Counted from the stretch's first letter, positions 20,490 to 32,710 are shown. The stretch is 64,000 bases of DNA from Myxocyprinus asiaticus (GCF_019703515.2 NC_059385.1:29492001-29556000); one strand, 5' to 3'. Notes: generated by a model from the letters alone, not told the origin. Program-made: numbers and translations.

Positions 20490-20645
20490 TGTCCAAAATT
20501 TCCTGCAGGTTCACCACTGTGAAGAGTTGCAAATTTCCGGCAAATATTTGCAGCGAATCACAAGCACAAAAATAATGAGTTGGAAATTTGCTGCAAATGT
20601 GTGGCAAGTTTGTAGCTAGTTTGGCAGAACTCTAGATTTTTTTGT
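20490..20645. repeat. Small MITE, degraded left end
   Basis: GGTTCACCACTGTGAAGAG, GGCAAATATTTGCAGC and a right end GGCAGAACTCTAGATTTTT match the MITE at 22366-22520 in order. The left inverted end is not clear. Confidence 0.55.
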
Positions 20646-21616
20646 CAGAGAAAACAGTTGAAATTATGCAAAAATGCCTGATGGGGGATGGAGCTTCAAA
20701 GTAATTCGACACTATGGGATTGATTGGTACACAAACTTTCGGATGCAACATTTTGATTTCCTGTGTGGTCATGTTAGATATGCTTCGTTTTCTCGCCTGC
20801 TATGACACCTTTCAGACGATCGAGTGTTTTAGCCTTTAACAGTACAACGGAGTATACTCAACTGACCGTAAGCCCGTACAGACACATTCAACACATGTAA
20901 ATGATTGATTTGTGACACTTATCAATGCGGCGCTTGATGCTGGCGTTGAACGGAGTGTTGACACCTCGACTCAAATCATGTGAAATGCGCTTTACAATGA
21001 CAAAAGAACATTATTGAAACTCAAAATTATTATTATTTGCCTATTATTGTGGTCTTTCCTGATAAAAGCCATGCTCAGCAGTTTAAATAGGCTACTGTAG
21101 GAAAATGATACCATAGATCTGCTTTGTGTTTGTAATTCTTATACTGAAGTCAGTAGATTTGTAGCCATGCAAGTTTTAATAAAGGAGAAGGTAAGGACAT
21201 TATTGAAACTCACTATTATTAGACAATTATTGTTGTCTTTTTGGATGAAAAATAATGCTCAGACTGAAGGAAGACTATAAATCTGCTTTGTTCTTTTAAT
21301 GCTTAAATACTATAAAGTCTCTTGGTAGATTTCGGTCATGAACATCTCAAAATGATTCACTGACTCACTCATAGCACATAAGATGCTCATTTGTTGCCAC
21401 CTAGTGACATTTCCAGAAGGGGTCACTGAACTAATCAGTTAATAAAACTGAACAAATTTGTGAAACAGAAGCAAGCCACACCAAAATACTCTTTATTTTG
21501 CAGCTAATTCTGCACAATTGTAAACTTGAATAAACTTGAATCACTAAAATAGCTGGAATTGGTGCTTTTAGCTTATTCTTTAAAAAGAAATATCCCCAGA
21601 AAAAATGTTCGTGGAC
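20646..21616. other. No feature recognised
   Basis: AT-rich, no coding frame over 60 residues that looks real. Two related short stretches (about 21018-21130 and 21196-21300: ACATTATTGAAACTCA, TTGTGGTCTTTCCTGATAAAA and similar) suggest an old local duplication. Confidence 0.4.
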
Positions 21617-21998
21617 CAGTGATTGTCTAACCTTTTTCGCCCCTCATGAGTTTGCATCCCTGTAATTTGTTGTGGCATTGCAAGAACAAATCTACAAATT
21701 AGAAAAGAATCAAATTTGTTGTTTTTCATTGCCCATTTAGTGCTCTTGCCACATGTGACCTCACACAACATAGCCTACCTATGTGACTTGTTTTTTTTGT
21801 TTTTGTTTTTTGTTTTTTTGCACTGCCAAATTTCAAACATTACAAGTAAACATGCTACTAAGATGGACAGAAAACATGGACAAGTTCTTGAAAAGGAAAA
21901 ATATTGACGATGGTTAGCCTATGTGGGATAGTGGTGTGCCGTAGAATTTTTTCATTGTAAAAAGTGTGCCGTGGCAGAAAATTGTTTGTGAAACACTG
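21617..21998. mobile_element. Possible hAT-type non-autonomous element
   Basis: The ends are CAGTGATTGTCTAACC on the left and, in reverse, CAGTGTTTCACAAACA on the right, the CAGTG-type inverted ends common in hAT elements. Near the right end, GTGTGCCGTGGCAGAAAA is a pattern often seen in fish hAT ends. The flanking 8-mers do not match, so the target duplication has decayed or the borders are slightly wrong. Confidence 0.4.
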
Positions 21999-22139
21999 CC
22001 TTAGATACAGCTTAAAATAAACATTTTGAAAAATAAAATGTTTGGTTCAGACATTTCCAAAGTACAACACTATTGAGTTGAAACTAACTAAGTAACTAAG
22101 TAACTAACTAACTAACTAACTGAAAAAGGGTACTGCTAG

Positions 22140-22275
22140 GCTGTGCAAAACTCGCTGCCATAATGCCAGTGTTGCTTTGTGGTTGGTAGGCTTTGTGGAT
22201 GGTTGCCAGCATGTTGCTAGGTGGTTACTACAAAGTTCTGAGTGTGCATAGCATGTTGCTATATGGTTGTTTAAG
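22140..22275 (+). repeat. GTTGCT-rich diverged minisatellite
   Basis: Diverged short units of the type GTTGCTAGGTGGTTGCTA are repeated. A similar piece occurs at 25160-25225. Confidence 0.5.
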
Positions 22276-22365
22276 TGATCTGGTTGGTTGCAAGCCAGGA
22301 CTGTTTCTAGGCATAGGTGAACTAGGCAGTTGCCTTGGGTTCATGTATTGATTCAGGTCTCCCCT

Positions 22366-22520
22366 TGCAAAAATCGGGAGTTCCACCACTACCGTTGAAG
22401 AGCTGCAAACTTCTGGCAAACATTTGCGGCAAATCACAAGCTCATTTGCATATAAAATAATAAGTGGCAAATTTGTGGCCAGTTTGCAGCTAGTTTGCCA
22501 GAACACCAGATTTTGTAAGG
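22366..22520. mobile_element. Small MITE with inverted ends, about 155 bp
   Basis: The left end CCTTGCAAAAATCGGGAG and the right end read in reverse (CCCTTACAAAATCTGGTG) are imperfect inverted repeats. The interior has GGCAAACATTTGCGGC and is shared with 20490-20645. Partial copies lie near 19207-19238 and 60548-60625. No coding capacity. Confidence 0.65.
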
Positions 22521-23414
22521 GAAGAGGAACTGTTTGACCAAGGTGAAGTCAAAGGTAACTTCGTGAGTCACATAAGGCAGATCTCCACTGCTTGAATTGG
22601 CACTAAGCAGAGCATGTGAGCAGAGTGTTGAGTGGAGTGGTGATAATTCTACCTGAGCAGAGAGAACATTTTTGAAGATTCCACTCCGCTCTCTCAGGCC
22701 ACTCAGTGCCGCTCGCTCAACCCAGAATGCGCTTCGTGATATACTGGTTTGGGAATCTGCGAAATAAGCAATAGTCCTGAGGTTATAGAGCTCAAACACT
22801 GTTTTAGTGAAGTTGCAAGCTTTATAGCCTAAATAAATGCAAAGTATAAATCAAAGTTAAGAACAAGGAAATTGAAAGGGAGTGTGGAGATACTGTGAGA
22901 ATTAGCAAATATTCCTTTTGGAATCGTACTCGTCACATTGCCAGAAAGCACGAGGATGTGCTACGCGAACATGGTAGTGCAGCAAAGGTGAGCTAGTAGG
23001 CTACACTACTATTCAATAATAAATTAATAGATAAGTAAGGTATATTGTTGTTTTGCCATCATATCAGTGCAGCTGCCAGCTAGATGCAGGACCGGTTCTG
23101 CAGGGTTGCGAATGTTAGAGCACCCTCAATTGAATATGTAAACTTAATAATACTATATATTGGCAAAGCATTTTTCCTTGAATCCCGGCGAACACACACA
23201 AAAAATCCCTGCATCAAAACCAATAAACATGTATGATCTTGCAGATCAGTGTGCCCTAATTTGCAGGCGGAGCATTCTGCTTTCATGCCTCTATTGTACA
23301 TTTGATCATTTGATTGGTAAAGATTTCCGCTCTTGCATAGAGAATTTCATAGCGGAATAATCTCTCTTAATCGACCGCCAGTTGCTTACGATTTCTGCTT
23401 CGGGATAAAGTGTC

Positions 23415-23662
23415 ACATAAGGTGCTTCAACAAAGTATTGAGCAAAGGCTGTGAATACTTATGTACATGTGATTTTTTTCGTTTTTTGTTTATAATAAAT
23501 TTGCAAAGATTTTAAACAAACTACTTTCACGTTGTCATTATGGGGTATTGTTTGTAGAATTTTGAGGAAAATAATGAATTTAATCCATTTTGGAATAAGG
23601 CTGTAACATAACAAAATGTGGAAAAAGTGAAGTGCTGCGAATACTTTCCAGATGCGCTGTAA
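23415..23662 (+). mobile_element. Tc1-like transposon 3' end fragment
   Basis: AAGGCTGTGAATACTTATGT, AATAAATTTGCAAAGATTTT, CACGTTGTCATTATGGGG, AATCCATTTTGGAATAAGGC and GTGAATACTTTCCGG-like GCGAATACTTTCCAGATGCG run in the order of the terminal part of a widespread fish Tc1 family. The transposase and left end are missing. Confidence 0.75.
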
Positions 23663-23759
23663 TACCGAACTGAATGGATTGATAGAAGGGAGAGCCTGAA
23701 CACAAATATTCAGTGAAAAGTCAAAAGAAGATTGCAATGTATGTAAATGTAACTATATC

Positions 23760-24224
23760 AGATATTATTAATAAAACACTGGAACTCGTTGCGTGGGCAT
23801 TTTTTTGCCCCCATATTTTGAATTTCCCCGTTAATTCTGACAATATTGGCATTGTATCTTTCTAAGGTATATAAAAAGTTTGTTTTAGACATATGGTAGT
23901 TTTTAACAAGATATCCTCAAATATATGCCCAACTACATTGTGTTAATGTTTGACACAGTTAAACGTGTTCAGACGGTTCACTCATACCTGAATGAATGGC
24001 TCCTTTCCAGAATAAAATGAAATATGCAGAAAATCACAGTATTTCAGTTTTTGTATAGTAACAGGGCAGAAAGTCATGGAGAACCTAGAGAAGAGAGGAC
24101 ACCGGTGGCAGTTTATGCAAGCTGCTGTGCTCATGATGCTGTGCCCTGCAGGCTTCCATCGTGCCGCACACAGCGCGTTTTAGTTTATAAAAAGATTTAG
24201 TGCTTATAACTTTCTTCTTCCCAA
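23760..24224. other. No feature recognised
   Basis: No gene or repeat recognised in this stretch. Confidence 0.4.
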
Positions 24225-24421
24225 AAATTCAGAAATATTATGTATTTTTGTACTTTGTAATATTGGTGAAAAATAATTGTAGCAAAGTTGAATACTTAAT
24301 TTCTAATCAACTCAAGTAAAAGTACTAATATTTATTTATACTTTAAAAAAGTTGAAAGATATGAAATATTTACTCAAGTACTGTAATGAGAATAGTTCTA
24401 ATTCGTTACTTTCCACCTCTG
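24225..24421 (-). mobile_element. hAT-type element, one end only
   Basis: Read on the minus strand it starts CAGAGGTGGAAAGTAACG followed by AATTAGAAC...CTCAAG..., an end pattern common to a fish hAT MITE family (CAGAGGTGGAAAGTAAC...). The other end was not found, so the copy is truncated. Confidence 0.55.
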
Positions 24422-24539
24422 GTGATTGGTTGGTGTATAAGTCATATATGTTATCACAAGTATATGTACTATTCTTATGGAGTGCCATAAGATTGTGTTG
24501 GTGTATCTGTCGATCATTATTCCATTCCATTCATGCCCA

Positions 24540-25070
24540 TCACAGTAAAAAAAAAAAAATAAATACTTTGAAAATACTGAAATATGATTTTTATTAGATG
24601 TATTTAAAGTGGAAACTGATATTTGTATGTGTTTTTATGTATGCAGCCTGCTCTGTCATTATAAAAATCTAATTACAAGCTATCACAAAGTCATCTTCTC
24701 AGCCTCCTGAATTATTATTTTTTTTTTTTTACTATTTAACTTTTTTAAAATTTCAATATAATGTTTTGTGCATAAAAAACATAATATGATAATACTGTTT
24801 TTGTTTTGTTTTTTGTTTTTTATAAATAAAGTTATTTGGTGTGTTGTAATGCCATTTCTATAGACCAAGGGGAGGAAATTATTATGGCCAAACTCTAAAA
24901 GCCCAGGACAATGACCTTTAATGCCTGATGTATCTAATATAATACAACAATTTGACCTATTAACCTTTAAGGTGTGATGTATCAAATATGATTTTTTTTT
25001 TCCTTTTTTTTTTTTTCTCTTTTCAACAAAACAGCTCCATTTAAATAAAATAAAATAAAATAAAATAAAA
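24540..25070. repeat. A/T-rich simple sequence
   Basis: Poly-A and poly-T runs (about 24547-24560, 24717-24731, 24992-25015) and AAAAT repeats at 25043-25068. No gene. Confidence 0.6.
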
Positions 25071-25229
25071 ATAATTTTCTGGCTATTATTTCATATGTCA
25101 GGCTTTAAAGATCAAGGGTTTTGTTGGGATTTGCCAGGGCATTGTACAAATGCTGTTTTGAAGCGTGTTGCTATGCAGTTGCTAGGGTTTTCTCGTGGTT
25201 GCTCGGACAGTGATAGGTGGTTGCTTTCT

Positions 25230-26855
25230 GGCCCAAGTCCGGCCACTTTCAAGCCTCTGTGATATTCTGATCCCTAAATATATCGTGGGTGTGAGACAGT
25301 ATTTAAGAGGGAAGAGGTGAAACACTCATAGAAATAATGAATGGAAAAAACAGACATGTTTGACCTTTCAGTCAAAAGAACCAATCGCCTGTTTGTAAAT
25401 TCTAGAACATGCATGCATATTAACCAGCCTTAAAAACACAGTTATTTAGCTTGATTTGAGCAGAAGGAGCACAAAGATGTTCTCTTTAACTCATGTGAAT
25501 GTGTTCTTGCTGAGTGCTGGCTCAATCAGACAGGACTGCATAATTACTGAAATGTGAGATGGGAGGCTATCAGTTAGACTCAAACCATCAGAAAGACCTT
25601 ACAGACAGATCCGCAGGCTGGAGCAGAAATCATTGGATGCCAGACGAGGCAGACTAGACAGACTCCAAGAGTACAGCTGGCTCAACTCGACTGATCTCAT
25701 CGGTCTTGTGAGGCTGTAACCCTGCTGGTATTATGACTGGATTTCAGCTGTATTTGTGATTGAAAGATCTGTGGGTGAAATGTAACTTTTAGAGAAAAAT
25801 ATTTTAAAAGATGATTATTTGAGATGAATTATCACTATTGAGGCTTTGCGTAACTTCTCTCCAAGGTTTTTCCATGTAATGTATGTACTGCAGTATCTTT
25901 GGATTGAATCAAATGTTAGAGTCACTTACAGTACATAACACTAAAGTATTTGAGGTTCTACTATAAATTAGTCAAGTAAATTCAGGTCACAACCCTGTGT
26001 GGAATGTAATACCCATATAATCTGTCTGTGCAAGGACACAGCGCCCTTTCCCAACTTTATGAAATGGTAATATTGCCATAATTACTCTGACCTACATGAG
26101 GGATCATTTATATTCACTGTATCAAAGTGCTCTTTTGACCTGCCTCATTATCCCCCCTGCTGTAGAAGGTCAGGTAATATAGCAGCCTACCACTGCCAGA
26201 CTATTGCAATATGTCTCTAAAACATAATATTTAACTCATTACATCACAAATGTCAGGTGAAACATCTGTGCCATCAATTCAACAATGGGATAAACAAGTA
26301 TTAGGAAGGACAATGATGTAAATTTGTACTTACAATCAACTGACATAAAAGCTTGTGACACAAACTTGAGCTCAAACAACCTAAACAACTTGAGCTCAAA
26401 TGACCTAACAATCTTATAACAGCTTTTTATAAAGTACACTTTTGCAATACATATAATACATTTACCAACTGTCTAGACACTTTGTTCTTTTATCACATGA
26501 ATGCAGTGCTTATTGTTATAATACATTTGTATAGAAACTTCCAAAGCTAACTTAAGTTTTGTACAGAGGTCAGACTTTTAACTGTTGGCATTAAGTCTGG
26601 TCCATACTGCAGCTAATGCAGGCCAAGAACCACCCACTTAGAAAGAGATTGTCTGACTGACATGTAAAAAGTTTGTTTTGTTTCTATGAGCTGTTTAGGG
26701 GCGGTTTTATCTGAAAAAGATGATAGGCTACCAGATTAATAGTATGACAGAAAACTTGCAGAGCAATGTTGTCTGCAAACAATTGTAAAGAAAAAAATCT
26801 GTCCAAAAGTAATCAGTACCGATAATTTCATACAGATTCAGTATATTTCAGGAGC
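25230..26855. other. No repeat or gene recognised
   Basis: This is the longest stretch without a recognisable mobile element, and its base composition is less simple. I see no convincing exon. It is a candidate for unique host intergenic or intronic DNA. Confidence 0.4.
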
Positions 26856-27045
26856 AACATGATCGCATGGGAAGTCGGAATGTTGTTTCTGAGAGTTCTG
26901 GTACCCTAGAATCAGCCACATTACGCCGACTCACCAACATTTTTGCATCGGCTCCAGCATGTTTACCTGCCCTTTGGCACGACTGGAAGCATGTTGCATC
27001 AGCAGCATGGGAGCCCAGGGTTCAGATCCCATGTGGAAACCAGAT
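26856..27045 (+). repeat. tRNA-derived SINE-like repeat, relative of family A
   Basis: A pol III-like A box TGGCACGACTGG and B box GGGTTCAGATCCC lie 40 bp apart near 26973-27030. The segment before them (AGTCGGAATGTTGTTTC...CAGCCACATTACGCCGA) matches the reverse complement of 57110-57190. The head around GCATCAGCAGCATGGGAG is shared with family A copy 1. Confidence 0.55.
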
Positions 27046-27589
27046 TAAAAAGGGCTATGTACTGTTTCTGATCTCATTCTGTTCAGAAGATAAAGTTCTG
27101 CTTGTGGATATCTTGTTTATTTCTGACTAAGTGGCTCACACTAAATTTGATGCTTGGAATCTTGTTAATTTTGGCAAATCCAGTGATTCTGTTGTCTTTA
27201 AAAAGCACTCATTGTTGAAAACCATGCCTTGTGCACAGGTATGTTGACTACTGGAATTTGGATAAGACAGTAAGATTTCAGCCAGCTTTTGCCATTTATG
27301 TGTACAGTAGACGGTCTGTGGGACAATGCTGATTGTTTACCTGAAACAAAGACAAACTGTACAGAGGGCCATTAAAAACATCACAGTGGATGCAGAATGC
27401 GGTAGATTAAAAGAAGTAATCTGGGATCTAGATTTAAGGCAGACCTTGACTGAATCCAACCAGCAGGGATTTCTGATATTCAAAGACAATTGTAATCGGA
27501 CCCAATACTGGTACTTGTGGTACTCCATACGAGTTTGTTCTTTGTTCAAAATAAATCCATTCATGTTAGACCCATGGTGAGCATAGCAT
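27046..27589. other. No feature recognised
   Basis: Open frames at 27326-27580 (+) and 27337-27738 (-) overlap each other and show no domain. Nothing else is recognised. Confidence 0.4.
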
Positions 27590-27608
27590 AAAAAAAAAAA
27601 AAAAAAAG

Positions 27609-27648
<40 letters not shown>
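27590..27648. repeat. Poly-A and (TA)n microsatellite
   Basis: An A run (27590-27607) followed by about 17 TA units (27614-27648). Confidence 0.9.
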
Positions 27649-27653
<5 letters not shown>

Positions 27654-28189
27654 CAGTATCATGTTTAAATTCAGTATAATTATATGTAAGGTAAACATAC
27701 TCAACAATATTAGTCTTTAATAAATTAAACTGACACATTGCAGTTGTATGACAAAATTGACCCCCTCGATTTTCCTGATACCCCCCCTTCTCAAAACTAA
27801 CTTCACTTTTCTGATTTTTGCAATTACTTTGTAAAACTACCTGAGTGAATCTGAATTACCTTGAATTCAGTTGATTTAGAGTAACCACATGTGTAGTTCA
27901 TCACATTAACTATTGTCATGTTTATGTGTTTTCATGTCTTTTATTTTGAAGTTTTGTGGTTTATTTCCTGTTTCATTGTCATGTCATGTCATGTGATCTC
28001 CTGTTACATCATGTGATCCTCTCTTGTGTTTTGTGCTTATTGGTTTATGTTCATGAGTCTTGTTATCTTGTTACCAGTTCTGTTATATCATTGGTTCATG
28101 TATTTATTGTCTTGTTGTCTTGTTATTAGATCAGTGTTCTGATTGGTTGTTTTATTTTCTAGTTCATTATTTATTACATATTTCAGCCG

Positions 28190-28670
28190 CCACATCTGAC
28201 CTGCCATCACAAAACGGCCACGTCTGACCCACTATGCCAGGCTGCCTTAACCCCTGGGCCTCCGCCTTCAGCTGCTCCGCCCCCTGGGCCTCTGCCTCCA
28301 GTGGCTCTGCCCCCTGAAAGTACAGCATGCCACCCTGCCTTGTCAGACCCTGCTCCACAGCTCATGTCTGTCTCGTCAGGCCACGCTCCACAGCCCAGAT
28401 CCTCTACGCCAGTCTCCGGGCCCTCCACCCGCTCCACCCTGGTCTTCTGTTGCCATGCCTGGCCCTCCATAGTCTCCAGCCCCGTCTGGTCCCCTGTGTT
28501 CTCTTGCACCATCTGGTCCCCTGGTTCCGCTGTCTCACAGCCCATGTCAGCCCCTGCCCCAAGGTCCAGGTCCGCCATTGCCTCAAGGAGCCAACACCCC
28601 CACCCACCCAGCTCCCAATTGAACTTTATTGTTGTTTTTGTTGATGTTTGGGCGTAAAGAGCCACCCTTT
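28190..28670 (+). pseudogene. Relict interior of LTR element (Pro/Ser-rich)
   Basis: Plus-strand frames of about 105-118 residues are rich in Pro, Ser, Leu and Ala and resemble the Pro-rich tail region of the first gag-only element (9730-9870) in style, with units like TLVFCCHAW and SPVWSPVFS. No gag capsid part, protease or RT remains. The long minus-strand frame (28207-28665) is its mirror shadow. Confidence 0.4.
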
Positions 28671-28692
28671 GAGGAGGGATATGTCACATTTA

Positions 28693-29192
28693 CACTACCG
28701 GTCAAAAGTTTTGAAACACTTGACTGAAATGTTTCTCATGATCTTAAAAATCTTTTGATCTGAAGGCTTTTGATCGTATGCTTAAATGTTTGAAATTAGT
28801 TTTGCAGACAAAAATATAATTGTGCCACCATATGAATTTATTTCATTTTAAAACTAAAATTGAATTAAAAAAAAAAAAGTTTATGAAATTGATGACTTTG
28901 ACCAAATAATAAAGAAAAGCAGCCAATAAGTGCCCAACATAGATGGGAACTCCTTCAATACTGTTTAAAAAGCATCCCAGGGTGACACATCAAGAAGTTG
29001 GTTGAGAAAATGTCAAGAGTGCATGTCTGCAAATTCTAGGCAAAGGGTGACTACTTTGAAGATGCTAAAATATAACACAGTTTTGATTTATTTTGGATTT
29101 TGTTTAGTCACAACATAATTCCCATAGTTCCATTTATGTTATTCCATAATTGTGATGACTTTACTGTTATTCTAAAATGTGAAAAAAAATAA

Positions 29193-29256
<64 letters not shown>

Positions 29257-29291
29257 AAGAATAAGTGTTTCAAAACTTTTGACCGGTAGTG
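28693..29291. mobile_element. Tc1-type MITE, copy 1
   Basis: Inverted ends CACTACCGGTCAAAAGTTTT (28693) and AAAACTTTTGACCGGTAGTG (to 29291) are long and nearly perfect. The left flank is TA, as required by Tc1/mariner integration; the right TA has changed to GA. The interior has no coding capacity and contains a (TA)n tract (29200-29252). It lies within the first bases of the 3' LTR. Confidence 0.85.
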
Positions 29292-29640
29292 GATGTGTTT
29301 TCATGTCTTTTATTTTGAAGTTTCATTGTTTATTTCCTGTTTCATTGTCATGTCCTGTGATCTCCTGTTCCCTCATGTTATCCTCTCTTGTTCCATGTGT
29401 TTTGTTTTTATTGGTTTATGTTCATGAGTATTGTTATCCTGTTATCAGTTCTGTTATGTCACTGGTTCATGTGTTTATTTTCTTGTTATCTTGTTATTAG
29501 TTCAGCCTTGTGATTGGTTGTCTTGTTTACTTGTTACCCATGTCTGTGTATTTAAGCCATCATGTTTGCCATTGTCCTTTGTCAAGTAGTGTGTTTGGTA
29601 ACATTGTGTTGCATGGTTTATTATTTTTCTAGTTCATGAT

Positions 29641-30023
29641 TGTGGTGATGGGGGGCGTGGTCGTGTGTCTGTCTGCGGGAGAGAGGGAGTGGTGTGGCTC
29701 GTCAAGCTGGATGACATGATCTCTAACAGCTGTTTCTCATTACAGTGATAGCGGAGAGACACCTTAAAACAGCTGAACATGCCAGAAGAGGGAAAGGGAG
29801 AAGGAGTGTGCGGCGTTGCCAACTGTGTGTATTACGTGTTGAAGCTATTGAGTGTTTGTGCAGAAGTTTCTGTTTTTAATGAGTGAATTATTGAACTGAG
29901 TGAAAAACCTGAAAAGAGTGCATCTGCTGCACATGAAGACACGAAAATAAAAGCCTTACCTAAAGCATGTCACTGCTCCCCATTTCCTCCTTTTTCCATA
30001 CCCGAACATGAAGATCTGTTACA
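29641..30023 (+). repeat. Solo LTR nested in the 3' LTR, 383 bp
   Basis: Starts TGTGGTGATGG and ends TCTGTTACA. The flanks ATGAT (29636-29640) and CTGAT (30024-30028) agree at four of five bases. AAATAAAAGCC near 29944 is a plausible polyadenylation site. It is unrelated in sequence to the LTR it interrupts. Confidence 0.75.
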
Positions 30024-30782
30024 CTGATTTATTTCATAGTCAAGTTCATGTTTTATTTGTAATGTTCATGTTTCACATCTTGGATTGCACCTTGTAAATA
30101 AACTGCATTTGGGTTCTACATCATCTTCATAGTCTCGTCTCATCTTTGTCTGCTCCTGCTCTGCGAACAACTGTGAACGTGTTCCAATAACATTTAAGAA
30201 CATGTACAAATTCATTTTATCTTACCCAGTGGCGGATCCTGGCATAGGCGATATAGGCAGTCACCTAGAGCGGAAATGTTTTCTTGGGCGGCACGACAGG
30301 GTGCCTGCCCCGCTACCCCTGCACAGCCACATATCTCGCAATATTGCAATGGGAGAAAGGTGCCCCGAATTATGCAGCTCGTAAGATCGTGATGGGAGAT
30401 GGGGCCCCTCTCCTGAATCGTACCGCTATGCCCCCACACATTGCTCACAAGATCGTGATGGGAGAAATGTGCCCAGATTTTTTTTTGACAGGCTACTCAG
30501 CCTTAAAGGCTCTATATAGTTAGAATGTAAGACAACCATGAAACATCGCCTCAGTGGTCTTGAAATAATTAGTATCAACCATGTGATTCATTGATGATTT
30601 TGCATCAATGAAAATTTCATGGTTACTTGCATAACCTCCATTCCCTGATGGAGGGAACGAGACGTTGTGTCGATGTAGTGACACTAGGGTTCACTCTTGG
30701 GAGCCCGAGACACCTCTGGTCTTTGATAAAAGGCCAATGAAAATTGGCGAGTGGTATTTGCATGCCACTCCCCCGGACATAC

Positions 30783-30800
30783 GGGTATAAAAGGAGCTGG
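30783..30800 (+). promoter_or_regulatory. TATA box in terminal repeat, facing out of element body
   Basis: GGGTATAAAAGGAGCTGG is present on the plus strand here and in inverted form on the minus strand at about 32979-32996, so both terminal repeats direct transcription inward. The same pair recurs at +4791 in the second unit, although there the minus-strand copy is TGCCC in place of TACCC. Confidence 0.5.
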
Positions 30801-32227
30801 TATGCAACCACTCATTCAGGTTTTATGCTGAGGAGCCGAGACAAGGTCCTGCCATTTCAGCGGGTAGTTCAGCGTTGTGGCAGGAGGGACACAATATCTC
30901 ATTCTCTCCATCAGGGAACGGAGTTTACGCAAGTAACCATGATGTGCGTGCGATCCAAATAGATGCGTAAAGAGTGCACCGGACACAGCAACGACAGGGC
31001 TGGGTTTGCCTCCTCCTGGGGCAGCGCTCGCAGATGCACCACCTGGTCCCTAAAAGGGGTCGTGGGAACCTTGGGCACTTAGCCCGGTCAGGGTGTCAAG
31101 ATCACGTGAGAGTAGCCCGGACCAAACTCCAGGAACATTTCGCTGACAGAGAACGCTTGCAGGTCTCCTACCCTCTTGATGGAAGTGAGCGCAGTCAGGA
31201 GAGCAGTCTTCAAGGAAACTGCTCTTGCTGAACTCTTGGGTACTGCAGTCACTTGGCATGCAGTGCAATTAAATGCAAATGTAACAAAAGATTCTCCTCC
31301 TGGCCCTCGACCAGGGGATGGAGTGGTCTGCTTACCAGCTCCAGAGCAGTGGGTTTTGTCATCCCTGGGTCGCCCGTCTCAGGGGCACTTCGAAGCCTTT
31401 CGTGGGTTCTTGGCGGCAGCAAGACGGGTGGCATCTGCTTCCTGCGGTGGGCTCCAGGGGTGGGCTGTGGCAGAGCCAGTGCAGTCACCGCAGGGGGACG
31501 CCCTTGGTGATGAGCAGACGGGGTGCGGGATCTTGAGCCGTATAACCTCAGTCTACTGCTTCACCGCTGAGAACTGCTGGGCAAAGTCCTCGGTGTCGCC
31601 GGACTGGCCAACTTGAGAAATGGGGGCAGCAAGGAACCGTGCCTTCTCTGCCTCTCCCATTTCTACCAGTTTGAGCCAAAGGCGGCGCTCCTGGACCACC
31701 AAGGTGGACATCGCCCATCCGCCGTGACCTTCGTCACCCGGAGAGCGAGGTCAGTCACCGAGCGCAGCTCCTACATCAATCCAGGGGCGGAACTACCCTT
31801 GTGCAGTTCCTTTAGCACCTTGGCAGACTTGCAGGAGAGCCATGGTGTGCAAGGCGGAGGCGGCTTGTCCAGCAGTACCATAGGCCTTGGCCGTCAGAGA
31901 CGACGTAAACCTACAGGCCTTGGATGGGAGCTTTGGGCGCCCGCGCCAGGTGGCGCCACTCTGTGGGCATAGGTTCACCGCGAGTGCCTTTATCCACCGG
32001 GGGATTGCCGAATAGCCCTTGGCCGCCACACCATTGAGGGTAGTGAGGGCGGGGGAAGCTGAAAGATTGGGACCGGGCAGTAAAAATTGCCTCCCACGAC
32101 CTTGTCAGCTCTTCATGCACTTCCGGGAAGAAAGGAACGGTGGCAGGGCATGGCTTTGAGCAGTGCCACAAGCCCAGGAACCAATCATCGAGCCGCGAGG
32201 GTTCAGGGGAGAACAGAGGGTTCCGCT

Positions 32228-32710
32228 CTAGCCCGATGCTCGCGACTGCCCGGGAAAGCATGTCCTCAACTCCACGTCAGCCTGTGACTGGGCAACTGCA
32301 CCCGAAGGGAGGAGCACAGCTGAGGCTTCCGTGTCCGACTGGATGAGCCCACTCTCCAATGCTGCGTTCGAGAGCTCATCACTTTCACGGGCTCCGAATA
32401 AGAGGTTGAATTCGCCGTGAGACGAGCCGGCGGACTCATCCGGAAGCCCGATCGGGGCAGATGAGCGTGCTGGGTAATGGGAATCCCAGTGGAGGCGGTC
32501 CCATTGGGGTACCCTGGGAGCTTCTAGGGTGGCTTGCTTTCTTACGAAGTTAAGCCGCGACCGCATCGTTTGCATGGACATGTTCTCGCAATGAGTACAT
32601 GACCCATCCACGAACGCTGTCTCTGTGTGAGCAGTGCCCAGACACAAAAGACAGTGATCGTGACCGTCAGAAGGCAAGAGATAACGAGCACAACCAGGAA
32701 TAACACACAA
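32228..32710 (-). CDS. DIRS ORF1 (gag-like) fragment, 160 aa, copy A
   Basis: The frame starts at Met with CVIPGCARYL and GHDHCLLCLGTAHTE, the same Cys/His pattern as in the 12.5-kb element (C-x4-C ... H-x2-C-x2-C-x4-H), and continues through RSSAPIGLPDESAGSSHGEF and LLFGARESDEL. It runs uninterrupted over the region where the 12.5-kb copy is frameshifted, then stops at residue 160. The rest of ORF1 follows in other frames (32261-31911 and beyond). Probably a relict, but it documents the intact reading of the ORF1 head. Confidence 0.6.
   Translation of the reverse strand: MCVIPGCARYLLPSDGHDHCLLCLGTAHTETAFVDGSCTHCENMSMQTMRSRLNFVRKQATLEAPRVPQWDRLHWDSHYPARSSAPIGLPDESAGSSHGEFNLLFGARESDELSNAALESGLIQSDTEASAVLLPSGAVAQSQADVELRTCFPGQSRASG

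Larger units (their letters stand above)
27914..30181 (+). mobile_element. Second non-autonomous LTR element, with nested insertions
   Basis: A shortened 5' LTR (27914 to about 28180, starting TGTCATGTTTATG) and a 3' LTR (from 28682) share TGTTTTCATGTCTTTTATTT, TCTCCTGTT and GGTTTATGTTCATGAG. Between them lies a Pro/Ser-rich relict of the interior (28190-28670) with no enzyme. A purine-rich GAGGAGGGATA precedes the 3' LTR. The 3' LTR is split twice: by a Tc1-type MITE (28693-29291) and by another solo LTR (29641-30023). The last base of the LTR is uncertain. The design matches the gag-only element at 8.4-10.3 kb. Confidence 0.75.

Noticed and set aside
26973..27030. tRNA gene
   Set aside because: A and B boxes are present but no cloverleaf can be drawn. 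The same segment recurs elsewhere as a SINE head.
28207..28665. 152-residue minus-strand frame rich in Gly and Glu
   Set aside because: Mirror of a Pro/Ser-rich, low-complexity LTR element interior. Composition explains the open frame.
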